Positions 42,763-52,740 of a stretch of 64,000 bases of DNA are shown here, one piece after another (the stretch's first letter is position 1; each line of letters begins with the position of its first letter). The stretch comes from DATBVX01 sp963724625 (lineage in GTDB: Bacteria > Pseudomonadota > Gammaproteobacteria > Steroidobacterales > Steroidobacteraceae), in assembly GCA_963724625.1 (NCBI GenBank), contig CAVRVO010000003.1, positions 434,001-498,000 on the forward strand. The letters are read 5' to 3'. Below the pieces are notes generated by a model. The model had not been told where the DNA came from. It did not search any database and saw only the letters and a list, made by a program, of their open reading frames with translations. The position numbers and the translations under genes were made by a program.

Positions 42763-43386
42763 TCAGCGCGCTCGCCGGTCGGCGGCGAGGCGAAGATAAC
42801 GCTCGTGGAGGCGCTCGACCCGCGATTCGAGTTCACTGAGGCTGCCATCGTTCGTGATTACGTCATCGGCCTTGGCCAATCGGGTTTGTCGCTGCGCCTG
42901 TGCGGCGACTATCGCGTCCGCCTGCTGCTGGTTTTCCGCATCTCGTTGCAGCAGCCGCTCGACCTGTCGCTTCGGAGACGCATCGACGACCAGCACACGG
43001 TCGACTTCGCCTTCGAGGCCGCCCTCTACGAGCAACGGAATGACCAGTATCTGATACGGTCCGCCGAGCCGCGCCGAAAGCCGCTGCAACTCGCCGAGAA
43101 TAATCGGGTGAAGAATCGATTCGAGTCGCTCGCGCCGGGCAGGATCGCTGAATATCACTTCGCGCATGCGGCGCCGATCAAGTCCTCCGTCGGCGTCCAG
43201 GACCGCACTGCCGAACTCGCGGGCGATGGTCTCGAGAGCCGGCTGGCCAGGAGCGACAACGGCACGTGAGATTTCATCGGCGTCGATCACCGGTACGCCC
43301 CGCTCGGCGAAAAGCTTGGCAACCGTGCTCTTGCCGCTTGCTATTCCTCCGGTAAGGCCGATGCGTAGAACGCTCACGACAGTCAT
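42763..43386 (-). CDS. coaE: CoaE, dephospho-CoA kinase
   Basis: 207 residues. Phosphorylates the ribose 3'-OH of dephospho-CoA, the last step of coenzyme A synthesis. P-loop RIGLTGGIASGKSTVAKLFA (about 8-27), then VIDADEISRAVV, ILHPIILGELQR (CoA domain) and VIPLLVEGG, with VDASPKRQVERLLQRDA near the lid. Follows pilD by 45 bases on the same strand; coaE next to pilBCD is usual in Gammaproteobacteria. Confidence 0.95.
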   Translation of the reverse strand: MTVVSVLRIGLTGGIASGKSTVAKLFAERGVPVIDADEISRAVVAPGQPALETIAREFGSAVLDADGGLDRRRMREVIFSDPARRERLESILHPIILGELQRLSARLGGPYQILVIPLLVEGGLEGEVDRVLVVDASPKRQVERLLQRDAENQQQADAIVAAQAQRQTRLAKADDVITNDGSLSELESRVERLHERYLRLAADRRAR

Positions 43387-43431
43387 TATCCGCTGGTACT
43401 GAGAACCCGGCGACAGGGCTCCAGGTCGCTA

Positions 43432-44367
43432 TCAACCCACCGTACGCATTCCCGTCAAGTGCAGATAGCGATCGATCAATTCGGGTCCCCACATCAGCGC
43501 GATCCAGCCGGCCGCGGCGAGGTACGGGCCGAACGGAATCGGCACGTCCCGTCCATGGCGTTTCAGGATGATGAGTGCGATGCCGACCACCGCACCGACC
43601 GACGCCGCCATCAGGATGATGAGGAGCAACATCTGCCATCCGAACCACGCGCCAAACACCGCGAACAGCTTGAAGTCGCCGTAGCCCATGCCTTCCTTGC
43701 CGGTCAGAAGGCGAAACAGCTGATATATGGACCAGAGACTCAGGTAGCCCGCCGCCGCACCGATGATGCTGCTGCGTGGGTCAATCGGAATGGATAGGGA
43801 CGTCTGGGTGCTGTACGCCAGGCTGAGCAGCAAGCCGACCCACAGGAGCGGCAGAGTGATGCTGTCGGGCAGGAGCTGATGATCGATGTCGATGCCGGAA
43901 AGAGCGATGAGGCTCCATGTGAACAAGAGCGCCGCCAGCAACTCCCACGAAAAACCGAAGCGCCAGGCGACGAGTGCCGAGAGCGCGCCGGTGATCAGCT
44001 CGACCAGGGGATAGCGGGCGGAAATGTGAACACCGCAAGCGGCGCAACGTCCGCGCAGGAGCAGGTAGCTGACGATCGGAATGTTCTGCCAGGCGCGGAT
44101 CGGTGCCTGGCAGGCAGGACAGCGAGACCGGGGGGTGAGCAGGTTGAATCGCGATTCGTCTGGCGCTGCAGGTTTGTGGGTCTTGTTTTCTGCGCTGTTC
44201 GCGCCCGCGGCGTTCAATTCGTCGCAGTGCCGCCGCCAGTCTCGGTCCATCATGATCGGCAGGCGGTGAATCACCACATTGAGGAAACTGCCAATCAGCA
44301 GGCCGAGGAGGAACACGATCGCGATCAGAAGCACCTGATTCGTCTGCAACACCTGGGCCAGCGTCAT
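43432..44367 (-). CDS. pilD: PilD, type IV prepilin peptidase and N-methyltransferase
   Basis: 311 residues with about eight membrane helices. It cleaves the prepilin leader after Gly and methylates the new N-terminal Phe. The N-terminal cytoplasmic zinc site is CPAC (83-86) and CAAC (108-111); catalytic aspartates lie in SGIDIDHQLLPD (about 160-168) and GMGYGDFKLFA (Asp231), the GxGD motif of aspartyl membrane proteases. An insertion of about 20 residues (NSAENKTHKPAAPDESR) lengthens the first cytoplasmic loop. Follows pilC. Confidence 0.96.
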   Translation of the reverse strand: MTLAQVLQTNQVLLIAIVFLLGLLIGSFLNVVIHRLPIMMDRDWRRHCDELNAAGANSAENKTHKPAAPDESRFNLLTPRSRCPACQAPIRAWQNIPIVSYLLLRGRCAACGVHISARYPLVELITGALSALVAWRFGFSWELLAALLFTWSLIALSGIDIDHQLLPDSITLPLLWVGLLLSLAYSTQTSLSIPIDPRSSIIGAAAGYLSLWSIYQLFRLLTGKEGMGYGDFKLFAVFGAWFGWQMLLLIILMAASVGAVVGIALIILKRHGRDVPIPFGPYLAAAGWIALMWGPELIDRYLHLTGMRTVG

Positions 44368-44461
44368 CGGCCGGTCTCCATGCTGATGGCAAAGCCGAGC
44401 ACCCAGAGACGCGAACGCCGCGCGAGGGCGCGGCGTTCACAGGCCGACTGGGCGATTACGA

Positions 44462-45682
44462 TCAGACGACTGCGCCCAACTTGAAGATCGGCAGGTACAT
44501 CGCGATCACGAGTCCGCCGACCAGCACACCGAGAATTGCCATGATCAGCGGCTCGAGCAAGCTGCTCATGCTGTCCACGGCATTGTCCACGTCCTGCTCA
44601 TAGAAGGTTGCGACCTTGCCGGACATTTCGTCCAGTGAGCCGGACTCCTCGCCAACTGCAATCATCTGAACAACCATATTCGGGAACAGGCCGGTATTCT
44701 CCATTGCGCGCTGCAGACGCTGACCAGTGGATACTTCGTCCTTCATCCGCAGCACCGCCTGTTCGTACACGATGTTACCCGTCGCGCCGGCCACGGATTG
44801 CAGGGCCTCTACCAGGGGAACACCTGCGCTGAACATGGTCGACAGCGTACGCGCGTAGCGCGCAATCGCCGCTTTGACCAGGATCGGGCCGACCACCGGC
44901 AACTTGAGGGAGAGGCGGTCGATTGCCTCGCGCAAGGCGCGCGAGCGCTTCTTGAAATTGAGAAACCCCACTATCGCGCCAGCGAACACAATCGCCATCC
45001 ACCAACCCTGATCCTGCACGAAGCGCGACATGTTGATGACCATTTGTGTAAACGCGGGCAGGTCAGCGCCGAAGCCCTTGAAAAGCGCCTCGAACTGTGG
45101 AATCACGAATATCAGCAGAATCAACGTGACGACCACGGCGACGACCATTACCGCCGCCGGGTAAAACAAGGCCTTCTTGATTTTCTTTTTGAGGGCCTCG
45201 GTCTTTTCCTTATAAGTTGCGATCTTGTCGAGCAGGCTTTCGAGCGCGCCTGCCTGCTCGCCGGCTTCCACGAGGTTGACGTAAAGATCATCAAAGTACA
45301 GCGGGTGCTTGCCAATGGCTTCATGCAGGGAAGTACCGCCCTCGATGTCAGCCTTGATATTGAGCACCAGCTTCTGCATCGCGGGCTTGTCGTGTCCATT
45401 ACCGATAATTTCGAATGACTGCACGAGCGGTATGCCCGCAGTCAGCATCGTTGCGAGCTGGCGGCTGAAAATGGCGATATCTTCAGGCCTGACCTTGCCG
45501 CCGCCCTTGAAGAGCGCGCTCTGTTTGCTGATCTTGATGGGCACCACCCCCTGGCGGCGCAGATCGGCTCGCAGGGCCTGCTCGCTCGACGCGAGACTTC
45601 GGCCCTTGAGCTTATTACCCTTCTTGTCTTTGCCCACCCAGCTGAACTGAGTGTCTTTCCTGATCGCCGTTGCGGTCGCCAT
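44462..45682 (-). CDS. pilC: PilC, inner-membrane platform protein of the type IV pilus
   Basis: 406 residues. Two GspF domains (about 75-195 and 280-400) with three membrane helices; it couples PilB to pilin assembly. Blocks: IAIFSRQLATMLTAGIPLVQ, ESLLDKIATYKEKTEALKKK, the repeat counterpart ARYARTLSTMFSAGVPLVEA and VGEESGSLDEMSGKVATFYE. I placed the start at ATG 45682 (MATATAIRKD); a GTG at 45706 is in frame. 50 bases after pilB. Confidence 0.95.
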   Translation of the reverse strand: MATATAIRKDTQFSWVGKDKKGNKLKGRSLASSEQALRADLRRQGVVPIKISKQSALFKGGGKVRPEDIAIFSRQLATMLTAGIPLVQSFEIIGNGHDKPAMQKLVLNIKADIEGGTSLHEAIGKHPLYFDDLYVNLVEAGEQAGALESLLDKIATYKEKTEALKKKIKKALFYPAAVMVVAVVVTLILLIFVIPQFEALFKGFGADLPAFTQMVINMSRFVQDQGWWMAIVFAGAIVGFLNFKKRSRALREAIDRLSLKLPVVGPILVKAAIARYARTLSTMFSAGVPLVEALQSVAGATGNIVYEQAVLRMKDEVSTGQRLQRAMENTGLFPNMVVQMIAVGEESGSLDEMSGKVATFYEQDVDNAVDSMSSLLEPLIMAILGVLVGGLVIAMYLPIFKLGAVV

Positions 45683-45732
45683 GAATCGGTACCCTTTATG
45701 TCCCACCCTTCATCGAAAGTCTTTTTTCCACT

Positions 45733-47475
45733 TCAATCCACGGTCACTGTGTTGATTTCATCCAGGCTGGTCAGCCCGTCTTTTATCTTCTGAAGCCCGG
45801 CACGCCGCAGGTCCCATACACCCTCGCGCTCGGCCTCGTGCGTAATCTGAAGAGCATTACCGCCTTCCATGATGATGCGGCCAATCGTTTCGCTCACCGG
45901 CATGACCTGGTAGATGCCGACGCGCCCTTTGTACCCATCGACGCACTGACTGCAGCCCTTTGGTCCAAAAATCGTCAGGCCCTTCTTGATCTCTTCGTCG
46001 GTGAAGCCCTCTTTGTGCAGCGCTTCCGTAGGCACGTCGAGCTTGTGCTTGCAATTCGAGCAGAGCTTGCGCGCCAGGCGCTGCGCAATGATCAGACTGA
46101 CCGAGGTCGCTATGGCATAAGGTTTCACGCCCATGTCGACCATGCGAGTGAGGGTTTGCGGCGCATCGTTGGTATGAAGCGTCGACAGCACCAAGTGGCC
46201 CGTTTGCGCTGCCTTAAGTGCAATCTCGGCAGTCTCGAGGTCGCGAATTTCGCCGACCATGATCACATCCGGATCCTGGCGCAGGAACGCGCGCAGAGCC
46301 GAAGCGAAGGTTAGACCGACCTTGGGGTGGACGTTGACCTGGTTGATGCCCGCCATCTGGATTTCGGCCGGATCCTCGCAGGTTGAGATATTGCAGTCTT
46401 CCTTGTTGAGGATATTGAGACCGGTGTAGAGCGAAACGGTCTTGCCGCTACCCGTCGGTCCCGTGACCAGGATCATGCCCTGTGGCTTCGCCAGGTATTT
46501 GAGATACAGCTCCTTCTGGAAGGGCTCATAGCCTAAGGCGTCGATGCCGAGCATGGCGCTCGACGGATCGAGAATACGCATCACGATCTTTTCGCCGAAG
46601 AGAGTCGGGCAAGTGCTCACGCGAAAATCGATGGCGCGGTTCTTGGACAGCCGCATCTTGATGCGACCGTCCTGAGGTACCCGACGCTCGGCAATGTCCA
46701 GCCGCGACATCACCTTGATGCGCGCCGCAATCTTGGTCGTGAGCTGCACTGGCGGATTCGAGACTTCCTTAAGCACACCATCCAGGCGGGTGCGGATGCG
46801 GAAGGTCTTTTCATAGGGCTCGAAGTGGATATCCGACGCCCCCTTCTTGATGGCATCGAGCAGGATCTTGTTCACGAAGCGGACGATGGGTGCGTCTTCG
46901 ACATCGTCGCGAGTAACAGCTTCGCTGGCGAGATCGTCCTCGCCCGCCATGACGTCGAGATTTTCAAGGTCGAAATCGTCTTCGCCAAGCGATGGCATGG
47001 CCGTATCGACCTGTTCCAGCGCCTTGGTGACGGCCTGCTGGAGCTTATTGTCCTCGACGACTACCGCTTCGATACCGAGACCGGTGGCGAACTTGATCTC
47101 GTCGATGGCGTGAAGATTCGTGGGATCGGAAACGGCCAGGAAGAGTCGCTTGCCGCGTCGCAGGAGCGGCAGGACCCGATGCTTGTTCAGCAGCTTGTCA
47201 CTGACCAGCTTGACCGTATCCAACTCGACATTTGCGGCGTCGAGGTCAAGGAGGGGAACGCCGAATTCGTGGGAGGCTGCAATGGCGATTTCGCGCGCGT
47301 TGGCCGCACCGCTGTTGACCAGCTGGGTGACCACGCTGATGCGCTTTTCCTTGGCCTGCGCCATGGCCTCCATCATCGTGGCTTCGTCAATCAGGCCATC
47401 CTGGACGAGTCTTTGCGGCAGACCGCCCAGTGGTGACTTGCTGGCGCCGAGCGCCATCATCGCGTTGTCATTCAT
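45733..47475 (-). CDS. pilB: PilB, type IV pilus extension ATPase
   Basis: 580 residues. Hexameric ATPase that powers pilus extension. The N-terminal domain (about 15-165) is of the GspE/MshEN type, which in some PilB and MshE proteins binds c-di-GMP; its ligand motifs look weak here. The motor has Walker A GPTGSGKT, Asp-box and Walker B LRQDPDVIMVGEIRDLETAE, the His box TGHLVLSTLHTNDA and the tetracysteine zinc site CSNC...CSQC near the end. The start MNDNAMMALG is the first ATG after an intergenic gap with a terminator for pilA; its own promoter is not obvious. Confidence 0.96.
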   Translation of the reverse strand: MNDNAMMALGASKSPLGGLPQRLVQDGLIDEATMMEAMAQAKEKRISVVTQLVNSGAANAREIAIAASHEFGVPLLDLDAANVELDTVKLVSDKLLNKHRVLPLLRRGKRLFLAVSDPTNLHAIDEIKFATGLGIEAVVVEDNKLQQAVTKALEQVDTAMPSLGEDDFDLENLDVMAGEDDLASEAVTRDDVEDAPIVRFVNKILLDAIKKGASDIHFEPYEKTFRIRTRLDGVLKEVSNPPVQLTTKIAARIKVMSRLDIAERRVPQDGRIKMRLSKNRAIDFRVSTCPTLFGEKIVMRILDPSSAMLGIDALGYEPFQKELYLKYLAKPQGMILVTGPTGSGKTVSLYTGLNILNKEDCNISTCEDPAEIQMAGINQVNVHPKVGLTFASALRAFLRQDPDVIMVGEIRDLETAEIALKAAQTGHLVLSTLHTNDAPQTLTRMVDMGVKPYAIATSVSLIIAQRLARKLCSNCKHKLDVPTEALHKEGFTDEEIKKGLTIFGPKGCSQCVDGYKGRVGIYQVMPVSETIGRIIMEGGNALQITHEAEREGVWDLRRAGLQKIKDGLTSLDEINTVTVD

Positions 47476-47649
47476 TGGCTTGCCAGCCCGGTTATTGGCG
47501 GGCCCAAGTCTACCTTACGAGCCATAGCAGGTAATCAATTGTTAAATCGCCGGGCATCGTCGCATATCAGGTCGGCGGCCCACGTGATTCGACTCACATC
47601 GCGTCGACACGCCGCCTTTCGGTGCTGAAAAAGCGCAAAAAGCGGTTCC

Positions 47650-47683
47650 ATAAAGGAAGAGGCCCCTCAAGTGAGGGGCCTCC
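47650..47683 (-). terminator. Intrinsic terminator after pilA
   Basis: On the minus strand GAGGCCCCTC-ACTT-GAGGGGCCTC (47659-47682) is a perfect 10-bp stem followed by TTCCTTTA. It lies 25 bases after the pilA stop and should limit read-through into pilB. Confidence 0.88.
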
Positions 47684-47707
47684 AATCGACTCTAAGCTGA
47701 TGTCAGC

Positions 47708-48271
47708 TTACGGACGGCAAGCCGCCGGCAGATACTTGTTCAGCATGGTCGTCGGACCAACGGAGGTCGGGGCAGCCACTGCAGGCTGATGCACCGTACC
47801 CACGTTCGCCTGATTTCCGCACCGCCAGACCACGTCCTCGTTGCCGGCCACAGCGGTGGCACCGCTCAGGTTCGGCTGCAACGCTAGCACCAAGCCGTTG
47901 ATCTTGGCATTCGCCACGAACGGCGCAGCGTTCGAGTACGAGACGTAGATAGTGCCCGGGCCCGCGCCCGCACCGCCGTCTGCTGCACCGATGGCCACGT
48001 TGCTGACATATTTACCGCTCGGGACCTGGCCCGCGGTATGACCGAGGGTGCCCACGTTGCCAATGATTGAAGTCGGCCACGCGCCATTCTGCGCATAAAA
48101 CTCGGCGACTTCGGCCTTAACTGACCCGGCCAGGTTCAGGCCCTCAGTGACCTGCGAACGAATCGTGTAGTCCTGGTAAGCAGGAATGGCGATGGCCGCC
48201 AAGATGCCGATGATCGCGACCACGATCATCAATTCGATGAGGGTGAAGCCCCTCTGGATACTCTTCAACAT
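47708..48271 (-). CDS. pilA: PilA, type IVa major pilin
   Basis: 187 residues. Class III signal: leader MLKSIQRG cut by PilD before Phe, then the hydrophobic helix FTLIELMIVVAIIGILAAIA with the essential Glu5. The C-terminal disulfide loop is bounded by WRCGN and PAACRP. The Gly/Ala/Asn-rich middle is variable, as usual for pilins. ATG 48271 follows CAGGAG; a longer in-frame start would bury the prepilin signal and is rejected. Own sigma-54 promoter upstream and terminator downstream make it a monocistronic, PilSR-controlled unit. Confidence 0.95.
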   Translation of the reverse strand: MLKSIQRGFTLIELMIVVAIIGILAAIAIPAYQDYTIRSQVTEGLNLAGSVKAEVAEFYAQNGAWPTSIIGNVGTLGHTAGQVPSGKYVSNVAIGAADGGAGAGPGTIYVSYSNAAPFVANAKINGLVLALQPNLSGATAVAGNEDVVWRCGNQANVGTVHQPAVAAPTSVGPTTMLNKYLPAACRP

Positions 48272-48342
48272 GTGTAGCTCCTGTTGCACTCGAATAGTGA
48301 AGACACAAAACAACGGCGCACAGCACCGGTGCCGTTCGGAAT

Positions 48343-48358
48343 TGCAAGGCATATGCCA
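48343..48358 (-). promoter_or_regulatory. Sigma-54 promoter of pilA
   Basis: Minus strand TGGCATATGCCTTGCA matches the -24/-12 consensus, with GG and GC at the required spacing. It lies about 72 bases before the pilA ATG, and the sigma-54 activator PilR is encoded just upstream. Confidence 0.9.
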
Positions 48359-48475
48359 GCACGCCGGGGAGTCAGTAACAGCATGAAATGCCAGCTTTTT
48401 TTGCTTCCAAAGGCGTGCGGATTAACGTAATGCTGTCGAAGAGAAGTGACGCCATGGTCGCGCAGCGTCAGGAAC

Positions 48476-48490
48476 TGACAAAGTTTGTCA
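48476..48490 (-). promoter_or_regulatory. Palindrome upstream of the pilA promoter, candidate PilR site
   Basis: TGACAAAGTTTGTCA is a perfect inverted repeat about 120 bases upstream of the sigma-54 promoter, the usual distance for an enhancer-type activator site. Each half contains TGACA/TGTCA, resembling the TGTC core reported for PilR. Assignment is inferred. Confidence 0.5.
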
Positions 48491-48517
48491 CTCGCGTCGT
48501 CGGCCTGCGACGCGCAG

Positions 48518-49849
48518 CTACTCGAGCCCGAGCTTCTTGATGCGATAACGCAGGGCGCGAAAACTCATTCCCAGCAGTTTCGCGGCTGCAGTCTTGTTGT
48601 AGCGAGTCTGCTCCAGCGCCTTGACGATCGCCTCTCGCTCTATATCTTCCAGCTGCTCACCAAGCGGACCGCTGCCGGCCGTGCCTGCGGCTGTACTCAC
48701 CGACACGTCACGCAACTGAAGATCCTTCGCCGCGATCGCGTTGCCTCCGCACATGGCAAGCGCTCGTTCGAGGATGTTCTCGAGTTCGCGTACGTTTCCG
48801 GCAAAGGGATAGGTGGAGAGCGACTCGATTGCATCGGCTTCCAGCGGTGACGGCTCAGCCTTGGTGCGTCTGGCCAGCCGACGCAGTATGGCTTCTGCGA
48901 GTTCGGGTATGTCCTCAGGCCGTTCGCGCAGCGCCGGTACCCGAATCTCGATGACGTTCACGCGATAGTACAGATCCTCCCGGAACGCACCTTCCGCGAC
49001 GAGGGCCGAGAGATTGCGGTGCGTGGCGCTCAGGATCCGCACATCCACGGGGGTTTCGCGCTGCTCACCGATCGGGCGCACAGCCTTCTCCTGGATGACA
49101 CGCAGCAGTTTTACCTGCATGTGCAGGGGCAGGTCGCCCACTTCATCGAGGAACAGGGTTCCGCCTTCGGCCGATTGCACCATTCCCTTCTTGTCGGCAA
49201 CAGCGCCGGTGAAACTGCCACGCTTGTGACCGAAGAGTTCGCTTTCCATCAGCTCGGTCGGAATGGCGCCGCAATTCACCGCCACGAACGGACCGTCACG
49301 CCGCGGGCCGGAGTCATGGATGAGTTGCGCCACGAGTTCCTTGCCGGTACCCGATTCGCCGTAGATGTGCACCGGGGCCTGGCTGCGAGAGACCTTGGCG
49401 ATGGTGTCACGGAGCTGCTGCATGGCCTTCGATTGGCCGAGGAGCCTCGGTCCATAGATCGTCGTCGAGTCGCCATCGCCAGTGGATATCCGGATGGCGG
49501 AACTGACCAGCTTGCGCAGCCCCGCAAGGTCGAGGGGTTTGGAGACGAAGTCGAACGCGCCGAGCTTCAGCGCGCGGACGGCTGATTCGACGTTGCCGTG
49601 CGCCGTGATCACTGCAACGGGGACGGTCGGGGCATTGGATTGAATCCATTCGACCAGATCCAACCCATTCCCGTCGGGAAGGCTCATGTCCGTCAGGCAC
49701 AGATCGAAATGTCCCCCGCGTAGTAGTTTCTGGGCGGAGGCGAGGTCGGGCGCGGTTTTTGGCTCGAGCTCCATGCGGCTGAGAGTGATCGACAGCAGTT
49801 CCCGGATGTCCGGCTCGTCATCCACGATCAGCACAATCGGCTTCGGCAT
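48518..49849 (-). CDS. pilR: PilR, sigma-54-dependent response regulator
   Basis: 443 residues. Receiver domain with phospho-acceptor Asp54 (CLTDMSLPDG); AAA+ domain with Walker A GESGTGKE (164-171), the sigma-54 contact loop GSFTGA (211-216, the Ser variant of GAFTGA) and GGTLFLDEVGDLPLHMQVKL; C-terminal Fis-type helix-turn-helix (KALEQTRYNKTAAAKLLGMS). Activates pilA through sigma-54 when phosphorylated by PilS. One base separates it from pilS. Confidence 0.96.
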   Translation of the reverse strand: MPKPIVLIVDDEPDIRELLSITLSRMELEPKTAPDLASAQKLLRGGHFDLCLTDMSLPDGNGLDLVEWIQSNAPTVPVAVITAHGNVESAVRALKLGAFDFVSKPLDLAGLRKLVSSAIRISTGDGDSTTIYGPRLLGQSKAMQQLRDTIAKVSRSQAPVHIYGESGTGKELVAQLIHDSGPRRDGPFVAVNCGAIPTELMESELFGHKRGSFTGAVADKKGMVQSAEGGTLFLDEVGDLPLHMQVKLLRVIQEKAVRPIGEQRETPVDVRILSATHRNLSALVAEGAFREDLYYRVNVIEIRVPALRERPEDIPELAEAILRRLARRTKAEPSPLEADAIESLSTYPFAGNVRELENILERALAMCGGNAIAAKDLQLRDVSVSTAAGTAGSGPLGEQLEDIEREAIVKALEQTRYNKTAAAKLLGMSFRALRYRIKKLGLE

Positions 49850-49850
49850 C

Positions 49851-51464
49851 TCAGGCTCTCAGTTCACGCGCCTGCCAGCGCTGCGGATCGGAGAAGATAA
49901 TCCGGAAGATGCTGCCGCCGCCCGGCCGAGCCTCGTATAACAGCAAAGCGCCATTGCACTGACACAACTCGCGAGCGATGAACAGCCCGAGGCCGGTGCC
50001 GCCTTTACCGCTGGTAAAGAACGGCTCGAAGATGCGATCACTGTGTTCCCTGGCGATTCCAGGTCCACGGTCGGCGACCTCGAGGTAGGGTCGCCCGTTC
50101 CCTGCCATACGCCCACAATGCAATTCGATCGTTACGACTTCGCCGGCGTACTTGAGTGCATTATCACAGAGATTCCAGAGCACCTGATGCAGGTGGGTCG
50201 GATCGACACGCACCTCGATACCGCCGCCCTCAGGCGCGATCAGCACCCTGGATTCCGGGGCTTGCGTCGTCTGGCAGAATTCGGCGCGAAATTCTTCCAG
50301 CCAATCCGACAGAGTCAGGGTTTCCGGACGTGTTGAATCGCGCCGCGAGAGCTGCAGCATGTTGTTGATGATGGTGCTCACGCGCTCGCCGTTGGTGCGG
50401 ATGATTTCCGTCAGCCGGCGCTCTGACTCACCGACCGAAGCTTCAGCGAGCAATTGCCCCGCATGGCTCATCGCCCCAACCGGGTTGCGGATTTCGTGCG
50501 CAATACTGGCACTCAGGCGTCCGAGGGCCGCGAGCTTCGACTGCTGGAGTCGTTCTGCGAGAAGGCTGGTGTCTTCCAGGAATACGAGCACCGGCCCGGG
50601 ATTCTCGGCACCGAGTGGCGCAAAGTGCGGTTCGATCGCGCGCAAGCCATCGGCCGCTACAAATGAAGTCGGATTCGTCGGAGCGGTGTGTGGACTCTGC
50701 CGCCAGGTCGACAATGAATAGAGCAGGCGAGGGTGCACCTCGCCCAGCAATGCGCCCGGAATGGCACTGCGGTCACCCAGGATTTCGGCTGCGGATTCGT
50801 TGATGAGCCGGATCCGATCGCTCGCATCGACTACGAGGATGCTTTCGCGCAGGTGCTGGACGATGTACTGCGACAGCTCCGCGAGATTGGCGAGATCCAC
50901 ATCCCGCTGGCGAACAAGTTCCTCGGTCTCGCGGATGCGTTCGCCGAGCGGCAGCACGCTCAGCGCAGCGATGAACAGGATCACGCCGAGCACGCCTGCG
51001 GCGGTGTAGTCGCCAACCGAAGCAGTGCCGGCGAACTGTGCGGCGACCTGCTGAATGAGCAGTGCGATCGCCGCCCCGGCAGGAATGACGAAAGCGCGTC
51101 GCGTAATCAGGCTCACCGCTGCCACCGGAATGACCAGCAGCATGCCGAGACCACTCGCGACACCACCGCTCGAGTAGAGGAGCAGGGAGATCCCGACGAC
51201 GTCCAGCGCGATATGCACCCAAGCCTGCTGTTCGAGGCTCGGCCAATGATTCTTCAGCGCCGCAATCATGACGATGCCGGCGGCGAAGTACGCCACGACG
51301 ACGTTCTGAAAGAGCTCGGGATCAGCCCACCCGACGCTGGTCGATTCCGGCAGGAGGTAGTGAAGCGAGGCGAGGACCAGCGGCACCAGGAGCCGGAAGA
51401 GATTGAGAAGACCGAGCACGCGCCACGCCAGTGCGGCCTGTGCGGGTCCCTTGGTTCTCAGCAT
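49851..51464 (-). CDS. pilS: PilS, membrane sensor histidine kinase
   Basis: 537 residues from ATG 51464. About six membrane helices (20-175) form the sensor that in P. aeruginosa senses pilin in the membrane; then a PAS domain (about 205-300), the phosphorylated His323 in SIAHEIRNPVGAMSHAGQLL, and the ATPase domain with WNLCDNALKYAG (N box), VADRGPGIAREHSDRIFEPF and GGTGLGLFIARELC. An in-frame ATG at 51509 would add 15 residues without a membrane segment. Divergent from sucC. Confidence 0.94.
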   Translation of the reverse strand: MLRTKGPAQAALAWRVLGLLNLFRLLVPLVLASLHYLLPESTSVGWADPELFQNVVVAYFAAGIVMIAALKNHWPSLEQQAWVHIALDVVGISLLLYSSGGVASGLGMLLVIPVAAVSLITRRAFVIPAGAAIALLIQQVAAQFAGTASVGDYTAAGVLGVILFIAALSVLPLGERIRETEELVRQRDVDLANLAELSQYIVQHLRESILVVDASDRIRLINESAAEILGDRSAIPGALLGEVHPRLLYSLSTWRQSPHTAPTNPTSFVAADGLRAIEPHFAPLGAENPGPVLVFLEDTSLLAERLQQSKLAALGRLSASIAHEIRNPVGAMSHAGQLLAEASVGESERRLTEIIRTNGERVSTIINNMLQLSRRDSTRPETLTLSDWLEEFRAEFCQTTQAPESRVLIAPEGGGIEVRVDPTHLHQVLWNLCDNALKYAGEVVTIELHCGRMAGNGRPYLEVADRGPGIAREHSDRIFEPFFTSGKGGTGLGLFIARELCQCNGALLLYEARPGGGSIFRIIFSDPQRWQARELRA

Positions 51465-51562
51465 CGTTCGCGGCTGCTCGCGGGCGGAATTGGTGCCGCA
51501 CTCTACCATGTCCGTCTTGCATCAAGGAAAATAGCCGCCCACTTTCAGGCGATCGCGGGCCA

Positions 51563-52732
<1,170 letters not shown>

Positions 52733-52740
52733 GGTTTCAG

